From NCBI RefSeq assembly GCF_026239655.1, contig NZ_JAPIVO010000005.1:310001-374000 (forward strand): 64,000 nt of DNA, read 5' to 3'. The stretch is from Pedobacter sp. MR2016-24 (GTDB lineage Bacteria > Bacteroidota > Bacteroidia > Sphingobacteriales > Sphingobacteriaceae). The translations under genes were made by a program, and so were the position numbers. Under the pieces are notes generated by a model. The model was not told the origin of the DNA. It saw only the letters and a list, made by a program, of their open reading frames with translations, and did not search any database. Positions 55,121 through 63,217 of the stretch are shown in pieces. Position 1 is the first letter of the stretch. Each line of letters starts with the position of its first letter.

Positions 55121-56209
55121 ATGACAGACCCTAAAAAAGTTCTTGCAGACAAAGAGGCGGTACCTGTAAAGGAAAAAACTTTAGATAGTGTATTTAACAA
55201 AGGAATGATTTTTAAGGGCAGTTTATGGTTATGCCTGATCACAATTGCTTCTGTTGCAGTGGTATTTTTTTACAACCATACAGGTGATACGCTGCAGGCG
55301 CTGTCTGCCATTAAACCTGATTATATCATATTGTGCTTCGGGATGGTTTTTATCGATTTGATGCTGGGGAGCTGGCGCAATCACATTTTCATCAGGAAGC
55401 TGAATCCTGACTTATCACACTGGATCAGTTTTCAGGCCAATGTGGCCAACATGTTTATGGGTGCAGTTACTCCTTTTCACAGTGGTGCAGGCCCTGCTCA
55501 GCTTTATGTTTATAACCGCTACGGTGTAAAATTGCTGGATGGCTTCATTGTCAGCCTGATCAATATGGGTGCTACCCTTCTCTTTATGCCCATCGCCGGT
55601 ATTTTCGCTATACTGGTGATGAACGACCAGTTGGAAAGCAGCCTGGTTTTAACCCTGCTAAAATATGGTTTTGCGGTCTTCTTTATATTTTTGATGGTCT
55701 TCCTGATGGCTTTCTGGAAGCCGCAATTTGCTGGAAATATGGTTCTTAAAATAGCTGCTTTTTACGGCAGGATCCGTCCATCCAAAAAAGAGAAATCTCG
55801 TAAGCGGGCCGACCGTTCTTATACTAACATACTCAATTATCAACAGATCTGTAAAAAGCTGCTGGCAGATCATCCTTTACTTTTTCCACTAAGTTTACTG
55901 ATCACCACATTGTTGTATCTCAATAAATACTGCATGCAATATGTAATCCTCCTGGGTTTAGGCGTACAAACTGATTTCATTCAGGTAATCAGTATCCAGA
56001 TACTGATCCAGTTTATGATTTACTTTGCCCCAAGTCCGGGTGGCAGTGGATTTGCTGAAGCTGGTATATCTATACTTTTTGCCCGTATTGTTCCTGCTTC
56101 GGTTTTATCCGTATTTACCTTACTTCAACGTTCATTCCTCCTGTTTTTCCCGGCATTTATTGGGGCTTTTATAGTGATACGGCTATTGAAAAAACATACC
56201 AGCAAGTAA
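55121..56209 (+). CDS. Lysylphosphatidylglycerol synthase TM region/UPF0104-type flippase-like protein
   Basis: The 362-residue membrane protein has about eight helices and the family pattern: LCLITIASVAVVFFYNH, WISFQANVANMFMGAVTPFH with SGAGPAQLYVYNRYGVKL, and near the end IQFMIYFAPSPGGSGFAEAG. The SPGGSGxAE motif is diagnostic of the transmembrane part of MprF-like and related proteins. There is no lysyl-transferase domain. It probably moves or handles a lipid. Its pairing with the upstream phosphodiesterase suggests a common lipid pathway. Confidence 0.88.
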   Translation: MTDPKKVLADKEAVPVKEKTLDSVFNKGMIFKGSLWLCLITIASVAVVFFYNHTGDTLQALSAIKPDYIILCFGMVFIDLMLGSWRNHIFIRKLNPDLSHWISFQANVANMFMGAVTPFHSGAGPAQLYVYNRYGVKLLDGFIVSLINMGATLLFMPIAGIFAILVMNDQLESSLVLTLLKYGFAVFFIFLMVFLMAFWKPQFAGNMVLKIAAFYGRIRPSKKEKSRKRADRSYTNILNYQQICKKLLADHPLLFPLSLLITTLLYLNKYCMQYVILLGLGVQTDFIQVISIQILIQFMIYFAPSPGGSGFAEAGISILFARIVPASVLSVFTLLQRSFLLFFPAFIGAFIVIRLLKKHTSK

Positions 56210-56314
56210 TTTATTGTCTTCCGAACCCCTCAAAATTGTCACGTTCACACCGCTTACAGCTCGTGGTAAATAAGGATTTTTACTAAAATTATCCTCTGTT
56301 AATATCCTGAAAAT

Positions 56315-56689
56315 ATGAATAATAAAGCAGCAGACATTGACGAATATATTGCGGGTTTTCCGGAATCGACCCGGCTCATTTTACAGGAACTGAGAAATAT
56401 CATCAGTACTGTTGTTCCTGAAGCCAGGGAAAAGATAAGTTATCAGATGCCCGCATTTGAACTGTCTGGCAATCTGGTATATTTCGCGGGATATAAAAAT
56501 CATATCGGATTTTATCCCGGATCATCAGGTGTTCAGCATTTCGTCAATGAATTATCGGATTATGAGCATTCAAAAGGTACGATCAGGTTTCCTATTGATC
56601 AGCCCTTGCCTGTAGAAATGATCAAGCGTATCGTCGCATTCAGGGTCAAAGAAAATCAGGAAAAGAGTAGATTAAAGCGAAAATCCTGA
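56315..56689 (+). CDS. DUF1801-family protein
   Basis: The 124-residue product has the DUF1801 (YdhG-like) pattern: EYIAGFPESTRLILQELRNI at the start, VPEAREKISYQMPAFELSGN, YFAGYKNHIGFYPGSSGVQH, and GTIRFPIDQPLPVEMIKRIV with RVKENQ at the end. The fold is a small alpha/beta sheet of unknown biochemical role, found throughout bacteria. It stands alone, 105 bp after the flippase-like gene. Confidence 0.93.
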   Translation: MNNKAADIDEYIAGFPESTRLILQELRNIISTVVPEAREKISYQMPAFELSGNLVYFAGYKNHIGFYPGSSGVQHFVNELSDYEHSKGTIRFPIDQPLPVEMIKRIVAFRVKENQEKSRLKRKS

Positions 56690-56847
56690 CCCTACTATCG
56701 ACGAACAGGCAATTTTGATCTACCAACGCTAAGAAACAGATTATCTGCAAGATAAGCGGCGTTCATCTACAATAATCCATGCTTCGTATAAAACATTTTA
56801 GCAGGATCACAGAAATGATTCTATTTGTTCTATCAAAACGAATCAAT

Positions 56848-57021
56848 ATGAAAAGGTTATCTAACATCTCTCCCTTTATTCTATTACTGATCCCGGTTTT
56901 TTTAATGGCATTGTTCACTATTATCCCTGTTAAACAGAATAATGATGATCAGAACGATGCAACGGTAAAAACTTCAGGCACTACTTCGGTAACCAATGTA
57001 CTGAGCTATCTGACTAAATAA
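56848..57021 (+). CDS. Small single-helix membrane peptide coupled to an ABC transporter
   Basis: From ATG 56848 the product has 57 residues. The first 26 (ISPFILLLIPVFLMALFTII in the centre) form one membrane helix after a short basic start, and the rest is a polar tail (QNNDDQNDATVKTSGTTSVT). Its stop codon ends 1 base before the ATG of the ABC ATPase gene, so translation is coupled. It could be a bacteriocin-like peptide, a regulator of the transporter or a substrate. An upstream in-frame start at 56779 would add 23 residues with less membrane character. Confidence 0.6.
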   Translation: MKRLSNISPFILLLIPVFLMALFTIIPVKQNNDDQNDATVKTSGTTSVTNVLSYLTK

Positions 57022-57022
57022 G

Positions 57023-57931
57023 ATGAGCAATCTGGCAATCGAAACCTGCGGACTGACTTATCATTTTGGTAATCAAAAAGTGGTAGACGATCTTTCCCTA
57101 AAAGTTCCAAAAGGAAGTATTTATGGTTTCCTCGGACCAAATGGTGCGGGAAAAACTACGACCATAAAAATCCTGCTGAACCTGTTGAAATCACCATATG
57201 ATACCGTATTTATCTTCGGAAAGGAAATTAATGCCAACCGTATTGCCAGTTTAAAAAAAATAGGCGCACTCGTAGAACAGCCGGCCATATATGCACATCT
57301 TACAGGTAAAGAGAACCTGATTAACCGTTGCATTCTTTTAGGCGTAACACGCGAAAAAGTAAAGGACATGCTCAGCCTGGTTGGCCTGACTGACGCAGCG
57401 GATAAAAAAGCCGGTAACTACTCGTTAGGTATGAAACAACGGTTGGGAATTGCACTTGCCTTGTTAGCTGATGCAGAATTGTTATTGCTTGATGAACCTA
57501 CTAACGGACTTGACCCGAACGGGATTATTGAGATCCGTAACTTAATGTCAGAACTCAGCTTAAAACACAATAAAACTATACTGGTTTCCAGCCACCTGCT
57601 CCATGAAATAGAAAAAGTAGCTACACACGTGGGCATCCTTAATAAAGGGAAACTACTTTTTCAGGGCACAATAAATGAATTGCAGACTTTTAATACACCG
57701 GTGGTAGAAATACAGACGGATAACCGGGAAGCCACAGCTGCTTTTCTCAGCAGTTTAGGTTATGTGGTCAGCAACATCAATGAGGACACCATTCAGCTCC
57801 CTTTTCAGTCGACCGCCGAAACAGGAAAAATTAACACCTTGCTGATTCAACACGGTTTTACTGTTTACAGTATCCACTTTGTAAAGAAAGATCTTGAACG
57901 TTTATTCCTGGATATTACGAAAACCAATTAA
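57023..57931 (+). CDS. ABC transporter ATP-binding protein (bacitracin/lantibiotic-type)
   Basis: The 302-residue product has Walker A (GPNGAGKTT, about 36-45), the signature (YSLGMKQRLGIALALLADAE), Walker B (LLLLDEPTNGLDPNG) and a switch His (VSSHLLHEIEKV). The C-terminal extension (about 220-300) is typical of ATPases that serve lantibiotic-immunity or bacitracin-efflux permeases. The permease gene starts 1 base after its stop, so the two make one transporter. Confidence 0.93.
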   Translation: MSNLAIETCGLTYHFGNQKVVDDLSLKVPKGSIYGFLGPNGAGKTTTIKILLNLLKSPYDTVFIFGKEINANRIASLKKIGALVEQPAIYAHLTGKENLINRCILLGVTREKVKDMLSLVGLTDAADKKAGNYSLGMKQRLGIALALLADAELLLLDEPTNGLDPNGIIEIRNLMSELSLKHNKTILVSSHLLHEIEKVATHVGILNKGKLLFQGTINELQTFNTPVVEIQTDNREATAAFLSSLGYVVSNINEDTIQLPFQSTAETGKINTLLIQHGFTVYSIHFVKKDLERLFLDITKTN

Positions 57932-57932
57932 T

Positions 57933-58715
57933 ATGCATGCGCTACTCATCTCTCTGCAATCAGAATTCTATAAATCCAGAAAAACACTTGCTTTCTGGGC
58001 TTCCATATTATTGCCACTGTGCCTTTGTTCACTGGTAACCGCAGCATTTTATTTTAAATCAGAAAAGATCCTTGCACAGCTTTATTCCCCACCAGTTTTA
58101 TGGATGAATTACATTGGCAGTATCCTGGGTATAATGGGCTCACTTATCCTGCCATTTTACGTGATCTTTATGGCTTTTTCTGTCAACAATATTGAACATA
58201 AAAATGATACCTGGAAATCGCTTTTCGCACAGCCGCTAAACAAGTTTTCTATCTACGCAGCTAAATACATATACGCAGTCCTGCTGATCTTCATCTGTTT
58301 ATTTTTATTTTTTGCATTGAGCCTGGCTTTTGGTAATCTATTGCATATACTGAACAATGGGTATAAATTCAATGATTATTCGCCGCTTGACTTTCTTTCC
58401 AGGATTTATACGAGGCTATTTCTATCGTCTCTGGGCATACTCTCCGTGCAGTTTATCATCAGTCTGATCTGGAGCGATTTCCTTAAGCCAATGGGTATTG
58501 GTTTTATCGGCCTGATCGCGGGAATAATAGCCGTGACCAGGGGATGGGAATATGCCTGTTTTATACCTTACAGTCACGCCACCATGGTCATCTCAGCGAG
58601 AAAAGAAGGAGTGGCAGGTCAGATCTTTACGCAGGAAATCTATGCCAGCCTGATCTATGCAGCAGTTCTTTTCCTGGCTGGCTATTTTATAGTGATTAAA
58701 AAAAGTGTCAAATAG
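57933..58715 (+). CDS. ABC-2-type permease
   Basis: From ATG 57933 the product has 260 residues. A longer in-frame start at 57894 would overlap the ATPase gene. Six hydrophobic segments are visible, including FWASILLPLCLCSLVTAAF, YIGSILGIMGSLILPFYVIF, YAVLLIFICLFLFFALSLAF and IYAAVLFLAGYFIVIKK. This is the architecture of lantibiotic-immunity-type permeases. It overlaps the 3' end of the convergent PurA-like gene by 8 bp, which means no room for a separate terminator. Confidence 0.87.
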   Translation: MHALLISLQSEFYKSRKTLAFWASILLPLCLCSLVTAAFYFKSEKILAQLYSPPVLWMNYIGSILGIMGSLILPFYVIFMAFSVNNIEHKNDTWKSLFAQPLNKFSIYAAKYIYAVLLIFICLFLFFALSLAFGNLLHILNNGYKFNDYSPLDFLSRIYTRLFLSSLGILSVQFIISLIWSDFLKPMGIGFIGLIAGIIAVTRGWEYACFIPYSHATMVISARKEGVAGQIFTQEIYASLIYAAVLFLAGYFIVIKKSVK

Positions 58716-59916
58716 CAGTCTTAAATCCCGCCGTCTGCAGGTTCTCTGCATATGGACTACGACTAATCATTATTTCCTTAAAGGAAGTGTTAAGAAATGC
58801 AGGAATGTCTTTTAAAGCTCCGGTATGCAGTTTCCCTGTTAAAGTATAAGGGAGGTAATCTTCATCCACCTGGTCCGCACAGGTAAGTACCAGGTGTTTA
58901 GCAATTCCATTATTTTGAGAGCTCTCCGATTCCAGGGCATAATTCAGCTGATCCAGGTCCAGTGGTCCTGTTCTGAAATTTCCCTGGAAATCATTCAATA
59001 CATTCGTCTCCATCTCATTATTTTTCAGCACCAATTGATCTGCATGCGCCACAAATGGTCCCTGACCATGGCGGGTATGATAAACCCGGCTTACACCATA
59101 CAGTGTAACGGAAGAGGTCTGGAGTGTATTTCTACGGATCAGATCCAATGCGTTTTTAGATGTGGTATGACTACGGGTTACATGAGGGAAATAGCCAAAA
59201 TCCATATCCAGCAAAACACCTTGTGCACCTTCAAATATGTATTGATCAAACTGCCGATCCGCAAAAATGGCTTTTTCTGAGGTGATAAAGATGTTATGGT
59301 TGAGGAGCATTTGCAGTTCAGCTAAATAAGTCATAAACCGCTGATCTTCGGCATCATGATGAAGTGCAGTAAAATCAATAGTCAATTCCGTTTTGGCCTT
59401 CAGGGCATAATATAGTCTGATCTGTTTCAATTTGTCTATACAGCGTTCCGGATAAATCAGATCGCCTGCAACCAGGCTTACCTCTGCCTCATGCCGCTGC
59501 AGGGTATTCCCAAATCCCATTCCACAGCTGCCATGTCTTGCAGAACCGCGTTGCTGCTCTAAAAGGCGGTTGTACAATACATCGTAGTGGGTGGTGACTG
59601 CACAAAGTTGATCTAGGTATAATCGCGGAGAAATCCCTGAGCTGTTCAATGCACGGTATTCGTTTAACAGTGCTGAGGGCGACATGGTGCAGCCTGATGA
59701 CCAGTAAGTCGCTGCCCCGCGTAGAGTGCCTGCTCCGAAACTGGAAAACACATGACGGAGGCCATTTGCATTACTTACCGTATGACCGGCCTGCTGACCA
59801 CCATTGAAACGAATGACGAGCGGATAGAGAGACTGGCTACAGAGATAATCTGTGGTCAGTCCCTTCCCCTCGTCACCAAAGCCCAGACCAATCACTATGC
59901 TGGCTTTATTGCTCAT
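58708..59916 (-). CDS. Divergent adenylosuccinate synthetase (PurA)-like enzyme
   Basis: The 402-residue product is clearly PurA-related but altered. Kept: the P-loop GFGDEGKG (12-19, catalytic Asp15), catalytic His45 in QQAGHT, EGAQGVLLDMDFGYFPHVT (229-247) and VYHTRHGQGPF. Changed: the IMP-loop TTGRGIGP reads SCGMGFGN (130-137). The aspartate-binding loop TTGRRRRTG reads as DFQGNFRTG (309-317). The guanine-site TKLD reads TCAD (345-348). The conserved C-terminal STGPDR is replaced by SRSPYA. It is about 25-30 residues shorter than normal PurA. It overlaps the vWA gene by 4 bp. A ligation on another purine, or with another partner than aspartate, is plausible. The comparisons are by eye. Confidence 0.82.
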   Translation of the reverse strand: MSNKASIVIGLGFGDEGKGLTTDYLCSQSLYPLVIRFNGGQQAGHTVSNANGLRHVFSSFGAGTLRGAATYWSSGCTMSPSALLNEYRALNSSGISPRLYLDQLCAVTTHYDVLYNRLLEQQRGSARHGSCGMGFGNTLQRHEAEVSLVAGDLIYPERCIDKLKQIRLYYALKAKTELTIDFTALHHDAEDQRFMTYLAELQMLLNHNIFITSEKAIFADRQFDQYIFEGAQGVLLDMDFGYFPHVTRSHTTSKNALDLIRRNTLQTSSVTLYGVSRVYHTRHGQGPFVAHADQLVLKNNEMETNVLNDFQGNFRTGPLDLDQLNYALESESSQNNGIAKHLVLTCADQVDEDYLPYTLTGKLHTGALKDIPAFLNTSFKEIMISRSPYAENLQTAGFKTAI

Positions 59917-60854
59917 AATTTAAAGATCCTGGAAATCAATCCCTTCTTTTGATCTGTCGGCACTATTGCTGAATGGCCTATATGAATCAGCGCACTGCCC
60001 ACCGTGCCAGCTGTTTGATTGTCGAAAGAACTTAAAATATCCTGAAGTTCTACACCATGGATGACCGCTACCGTGGCTGCAATGGTCTCGGCAATTGCAT
60101 TATAGTCATCTAAGACGATCAGACGTTCTCCAAGCATCGCTCTCCAGTAACCCAATACCACCGGGTCATTTTTATAGGAAGCTTCATTGATATGGATATG
60201 AAACACATGATAACTGCGCTGTACTTCTTCCAGTAGTTGCTTATCAGTAAGATCAACTGCTTCCGGATAGCCCATTATTTTGATCAGGCGCTTTTTTTCC
60301 AGTTTATCCCAGTTGGATTCATCACCGATAGTGAAAAGGAAACCCTTCTGTCCACGTTTTTCAAAGCAGTCAGAACTGGTATGTCTGGCAGCAAATAGCC
60401 ATGCCAGCAGGTAAGATTCACGGTTTTGCCCGCCGCCCCCGCCTTCCAGAAAGATTTCTGTAAGCCATTTGTCCAGTTCTTCAGTACCGCTTTCAAACTG
60501 CCCGATCTGGAGCGGATACTGGTCAGAGAGATGGTCGCCGATTCCGCCAAATAAAATCTGCGGATGGAGCACACCGTGGCTGATCAGTGTGTTCATCAAT
60601 GAACCTAGTTTTTCACGTACCAGAATTTCAGGGATCCTTCCCATACTTCCTGTTACATCTAAAAATACGGCGATGGATAAAGAATCGGGGTGGATATCAG
60701 AATCCCTGCTTTCCCTGAACTGAACACCTGCAGGCAGCATGGCGTCAGCTGCCCTTCCGCTTTTGTTATTGGTAAAAATATCATCCACACTTGAATTGGT
60801 GCGGCTGTCTTTCAGATTGCTGTAAGCATCATCAGACCATCTTGTGTATCCCAT
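59913..60854 (-). CDS. vWA-domain protein of the NAD/purine operon
   Basis: The 313-residue product is soluble, with a von Willebrand A-like domain. The MIDAS is LSIAVFLDVTGSMGRIP (DVTGS at 66-70), a DxTGS form, with a second acidic site near GGIGDHLSDQ and a glycine run (GGGGGQNRESY, about 135-145). Unlike Bat proteins there is no signal or membrane helix, so it acts in the cytoplasm. The N terminus (about 1-55) is polar and the C terminus (about 255-313) contains alternating hydrophobic patches. It overlaps the PurA-like gene by 4 bp and follows the J-domain/kinase-like gene by 2 bp. It may be a scaffold or metal-dependent switch. Confidence 0.85.
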   Translation of the reverse strand: MGYTRWSDDAYSNLKDSRTNSSVDDIFTNNKSGRAADAMLPAGVQFRESRDSDIHPDSLSIAVFLDVTGSMGRIPEILVREKLGSLMNTLISHGVLHPQILFGGIGDHLSDQYPLQIGQFESGTEELDKWLTEIFLEGGGGGQNRESYLLAWLFAARHTSSDCFEKRGQKGFLFTIGDESNWDKLEKKRLIKIMGYPEAVDLTDKQLLEEVQRSYHVFHIHINEASYKNDPVVLGYWRAMLGERLIVLDDYNAIAETIAATVAVIHGVELQDILSSFDNQTAGTVGSALIHIGHSAIVPTDQKKGLISRIFKL

Positions 60855-60856
60855 AA

Positions 60857-61735
60857 TTAAATATTTAACTGGTGAAACGTTGGTTTTCCGAATAAACGGA
60901 ACAATAATTTTCTAAATTCCTGGTAACCCTGGTAACTGGAATAATGCGGTGAGATTAAAAAGTCCACCAGTTCCGGATTTACCGATTTCTTCAATACAAT
61001 GCCATTACCCGAACGATCTCCCATTGCATAAATAGCAGTACGTTGCGCCAGGCTGGTATCAATATACTGAATTGCCTTTTTTTGTTTGAACACTATTGCA
61101 GGATACCAGTTCAGGTAGCGTCCGGACAAACTTTCCGGTTGGGTATCGAGACGGGTCAAGTGATAAAATGAAACACAGACTATACCATGTGTTTCCGGAA
61201 CAATAAATACCGACTCCGGATTGATTCCCAAATGGCTATAGCCCTTCTGATGGAACCAGGAAATGAGTTCATAAATACGGCTCAGTATCCAGTCGGCATG
61301 CTCATGTGTGAGGGTCAGGTGACTTAAAGGCAACATCCTGCACTCACTTTTAACATGCAGCGCTCCATCCTGGAAAAACAGGCTTTGCGGCAGATACTTT
61401 TTAAAATGGACAGCACTTTCATCATTCATCGACATGAGCAACTGGTAGTTATGAAAGGACCGTTTCAGCAACTCTTCCTCTCCTTTGAATGCCACTTCAT
61501 TTTCTGCAACAAATACAAATGATCCTGCATCGTCTTCGCCCTGCTGATACTTATCCATTTCTTTACGGTAGACGTTCATTTTGGCTATGGCATCGCCTGC
61601 CATCGGCAATGCACAGACATCAGGATGCAGCATTTTCACGATCTCTACATATTCCTTTTTGAAATTGCGGATGCTTAACACCTCCTCCGCCTGGCGTGAG
61701 GAGATGATCTTGTTCAGCAGCAGCTGCGCTTCCAT
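60857..61735 (-). CDS. J-domain plus pseudokinase-like protein
   Basis: The 292-residue product begins with a J-domain-like helical segment (residues about 5-62) that has HPD at 37-39 in KMLHPDVC, as required for Hsp70 stimulation. Residues about 75-240 look like a shrunken protein-kinase fold: LSRIYELISWFHQKGYSHLG then INPESVFIV (163-178). There HxD is HLG (168-170), the later DFG is absent (SFYHLTRL), and IYAMG (235-239) matches the kinase F-helix. With neither the catalytic nor the metal Asp it should be a pseudokinase, or an ATP or ligand sensor. It lies 2 bp from the vWA gene and 3 bp from the NAMPT gene, so it is tightly coupled. Confidence 0.7.
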   Translation of the reverse strand: MEAQLLLNKIISSRQAEEVLSIRNFKKEYVEIVKMLHPDVCALPMAGDAIAKMNVYRKEMDKYQQGEDDAGSFVFVAENEVAFKGEEELLKRSFHNYQLLMSMNDESAVHFKKYLPQSLFFQDGALHVKSECRMLPLSHLTLTHEHADWILSRIYELISWFHQKGYSHLGINPESVFIVPETHGIVCVSFYHLTRLDTQPESLSGRYLNWYPAIVFKQKKAIQYIDTSLAQRTAIYAMGDRSGNGIVLKKSVNPELVDFLISPHYSSYQGYQEFRKLLFRLFGKPTFHQLNI

Positions 61736-61738
61736 GAG

Positions 61739-63190
61739 CTACAAGGCTGTAACAGCTATTTCTTCCTGGTTTTTTACCAGCGTCCTGATCGCTGCCAGAC
61801 TGGTTTCCCTCATCAGCTTGCCGTCGCGGTAAACTACTTTCAGCAAAGAGTTAGCCTCTTCTGCTACATTACACTGATCTTTAGTCAGGTATTCATTGCC
61901 CTCTTTTAACAAGCTGAGCAGACCTTTGTGTGATTTCTTTTTACGGTCCGTAACAGGGTCTTTCTCGATTTCTCGGGGTTCTCCGTTTACTTCCACATAA
62001 GTAGCTTTGATGGCAAAACCAAGGGTATCGCGACTATGGTTACGTAGTATTCCTCCTACCCCGATAACCAGATTACTTGCTGCATAACCCATTTCTTTCA
62101 GACGTTCCAGTGTACGGATGTATCTTTCGATATACATTCCATCACCATAAATCAGTCCTACTTTAGGGTTAAGTATTTTATACCCTTTACTGTTCAGACT
62201 TGAGCCAAATTTCTCATCCAGCAAACGGATAGCCCCTTTCCACTCATTACTTCCCTCTGCTGCTTCCGGGTTTCCGCAGATGATATATTCCGGATTACCA
62301 CTATCCGGTCTGAAAACAACTTTACCATCCCTGGCAAGAATAACTTCCTTTAACGTTTCAGCAAAATCGGTCAAGACAGTATATACATCAAAAGTATCAG
62401 ATACGATAGACACAATTCCTGTAGGATATAATTCCAGCATATGGCGGAATGCACCGATCTCATCTTCCCTGCCGAAAGAGCACATTACACTGTGTTCACT
62501 TGCCGGAACAGAAAGTAAAATAGGCGCACCATTTACATCTGCATTATAAAAATCTACTGCACAAGGTAGTGCAGGTACATTATCACTGCCCAGAAAAGAT
62601 AATAAATGCGCTACACCACTGATGGCTGCACCTTCTTCAGAAGCATCCCCACGGTAGCCAAAGTCATGCACCTGGAAATCTTTTGCAGGATCCATTGTCT
62701 CATCATCCGTCTGGTTGAAGTATTTGGTTACGATTTTACGGTATTGGTGACTGCAGGTAGCCACGGTAATCGTATACCACAGTTTTAACAGCAGACTTTC
62801 CATAAATCCCACTACCCAGTAAAAATCAGGATGTGTATTGGTGATGGTCATCAGTACGTTTCTTACCGGCATAATTGTACCTTCTTCCACTGCTTTGATT
62901 TCTATAGGCAGATAACCCAGCTGGCAGAGTGCCCGCATTTTAGTTTCTACTTCTTCAGAATTACTACCCAGAATCATTTTGCGGTAAGTCAGAAATTCTT
63001 CGCCCATTTCTGGTGTAATCGGTGCCGAAAGATATCTTTTGATATAATATTGCAGGCCGAAAAACACAGTTTCATCAAAGTTTTTATCACTGCGCGCAGT
63101 CAGGTAAGAATAAACTTTATTACATCCTGGAGCATATTGCTCCATATGTCCCATTTTATAGACGTCGGTTTGTAAAAGGATATTGTTCAT
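61739..63190 (-). CDS. nadV: Nicotinamide phosphoribosyltransferase (NAMPT/NadV)
   Basis: The 483-residue product is close in length and pattern to the NAMPT family: NILLQTDVYKMGHMEQYAPG at the start, then FYWVVGFMESLLLKLWYT, the nicotinamide-binding HDFGYRGDASEEGAA (175-189), SVPASEHSVM with the catalytic-type His233 and a conserved RPDSGNPE. NAMPT joins nicotinamide and PRPP to give NMN, the first step of NAD salvage. In the operon it follows the gene for PRPP synthetase by 27 bp, and its product lies one adenylyl transfer from NAD. Such PRPP-synthetase/NAMPT gene pairs are known from large phages and some bacteria. Confidence 0.94.
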   Translation of the reverse strand: MNNILLQTDVYKMGHMEQYAPGCNKVYSYLTARSDKNFDETVFFGLQYYIKRYLSAPITPEMGEEFLTYRKMILGSNSEEVETKMRALCQLGYLPIEIKAVEEGTIMPVRNVLMTITNTHPDFYWVVGFMESLLLKLWYTITVATCSHQYRKIVTKYFNQTDDETMDPAKDFQVHDFGYRGDASEEGAAISGVAHLLSFLGSDNVPALPCAVDFYNADVNGAPILLSVPASEHSVMCSFGREDEIGAFRHMLELYPTGIVSIVSDTFDVYTVLTDFAETLKEVILARDGKVVFRPDSGNPEYIICGNPEAAEGSNEWKGAIRLLDEKFGSSLNSKGYKILNPKVGLIYGDGMYIERYIRTLERLKEMGYAASNLVIGVGGILRNHSRDTLGFAIKATYVEVNGEPREIEKDPVTDRKKKSHKGLLSLLKEGNEYLTKDQCNVAEEANSLLKVVYRDGKLMRETSLAAIRTLVKNQEEIAVTAL

Positions 63191-63217
63191 GGTTTTAGAT
63201 TTTAAAGATGAATGAGA

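Noticed and set aside
58708..59916. PurZ-type enzyme for 2-aminoadenine synthesis
   Set aside because: The catalytic Asp of the GDEGKG loop is kept, while PurZ lacks it, and no phage DNA polymerase or dATP-removing gene is nearby.
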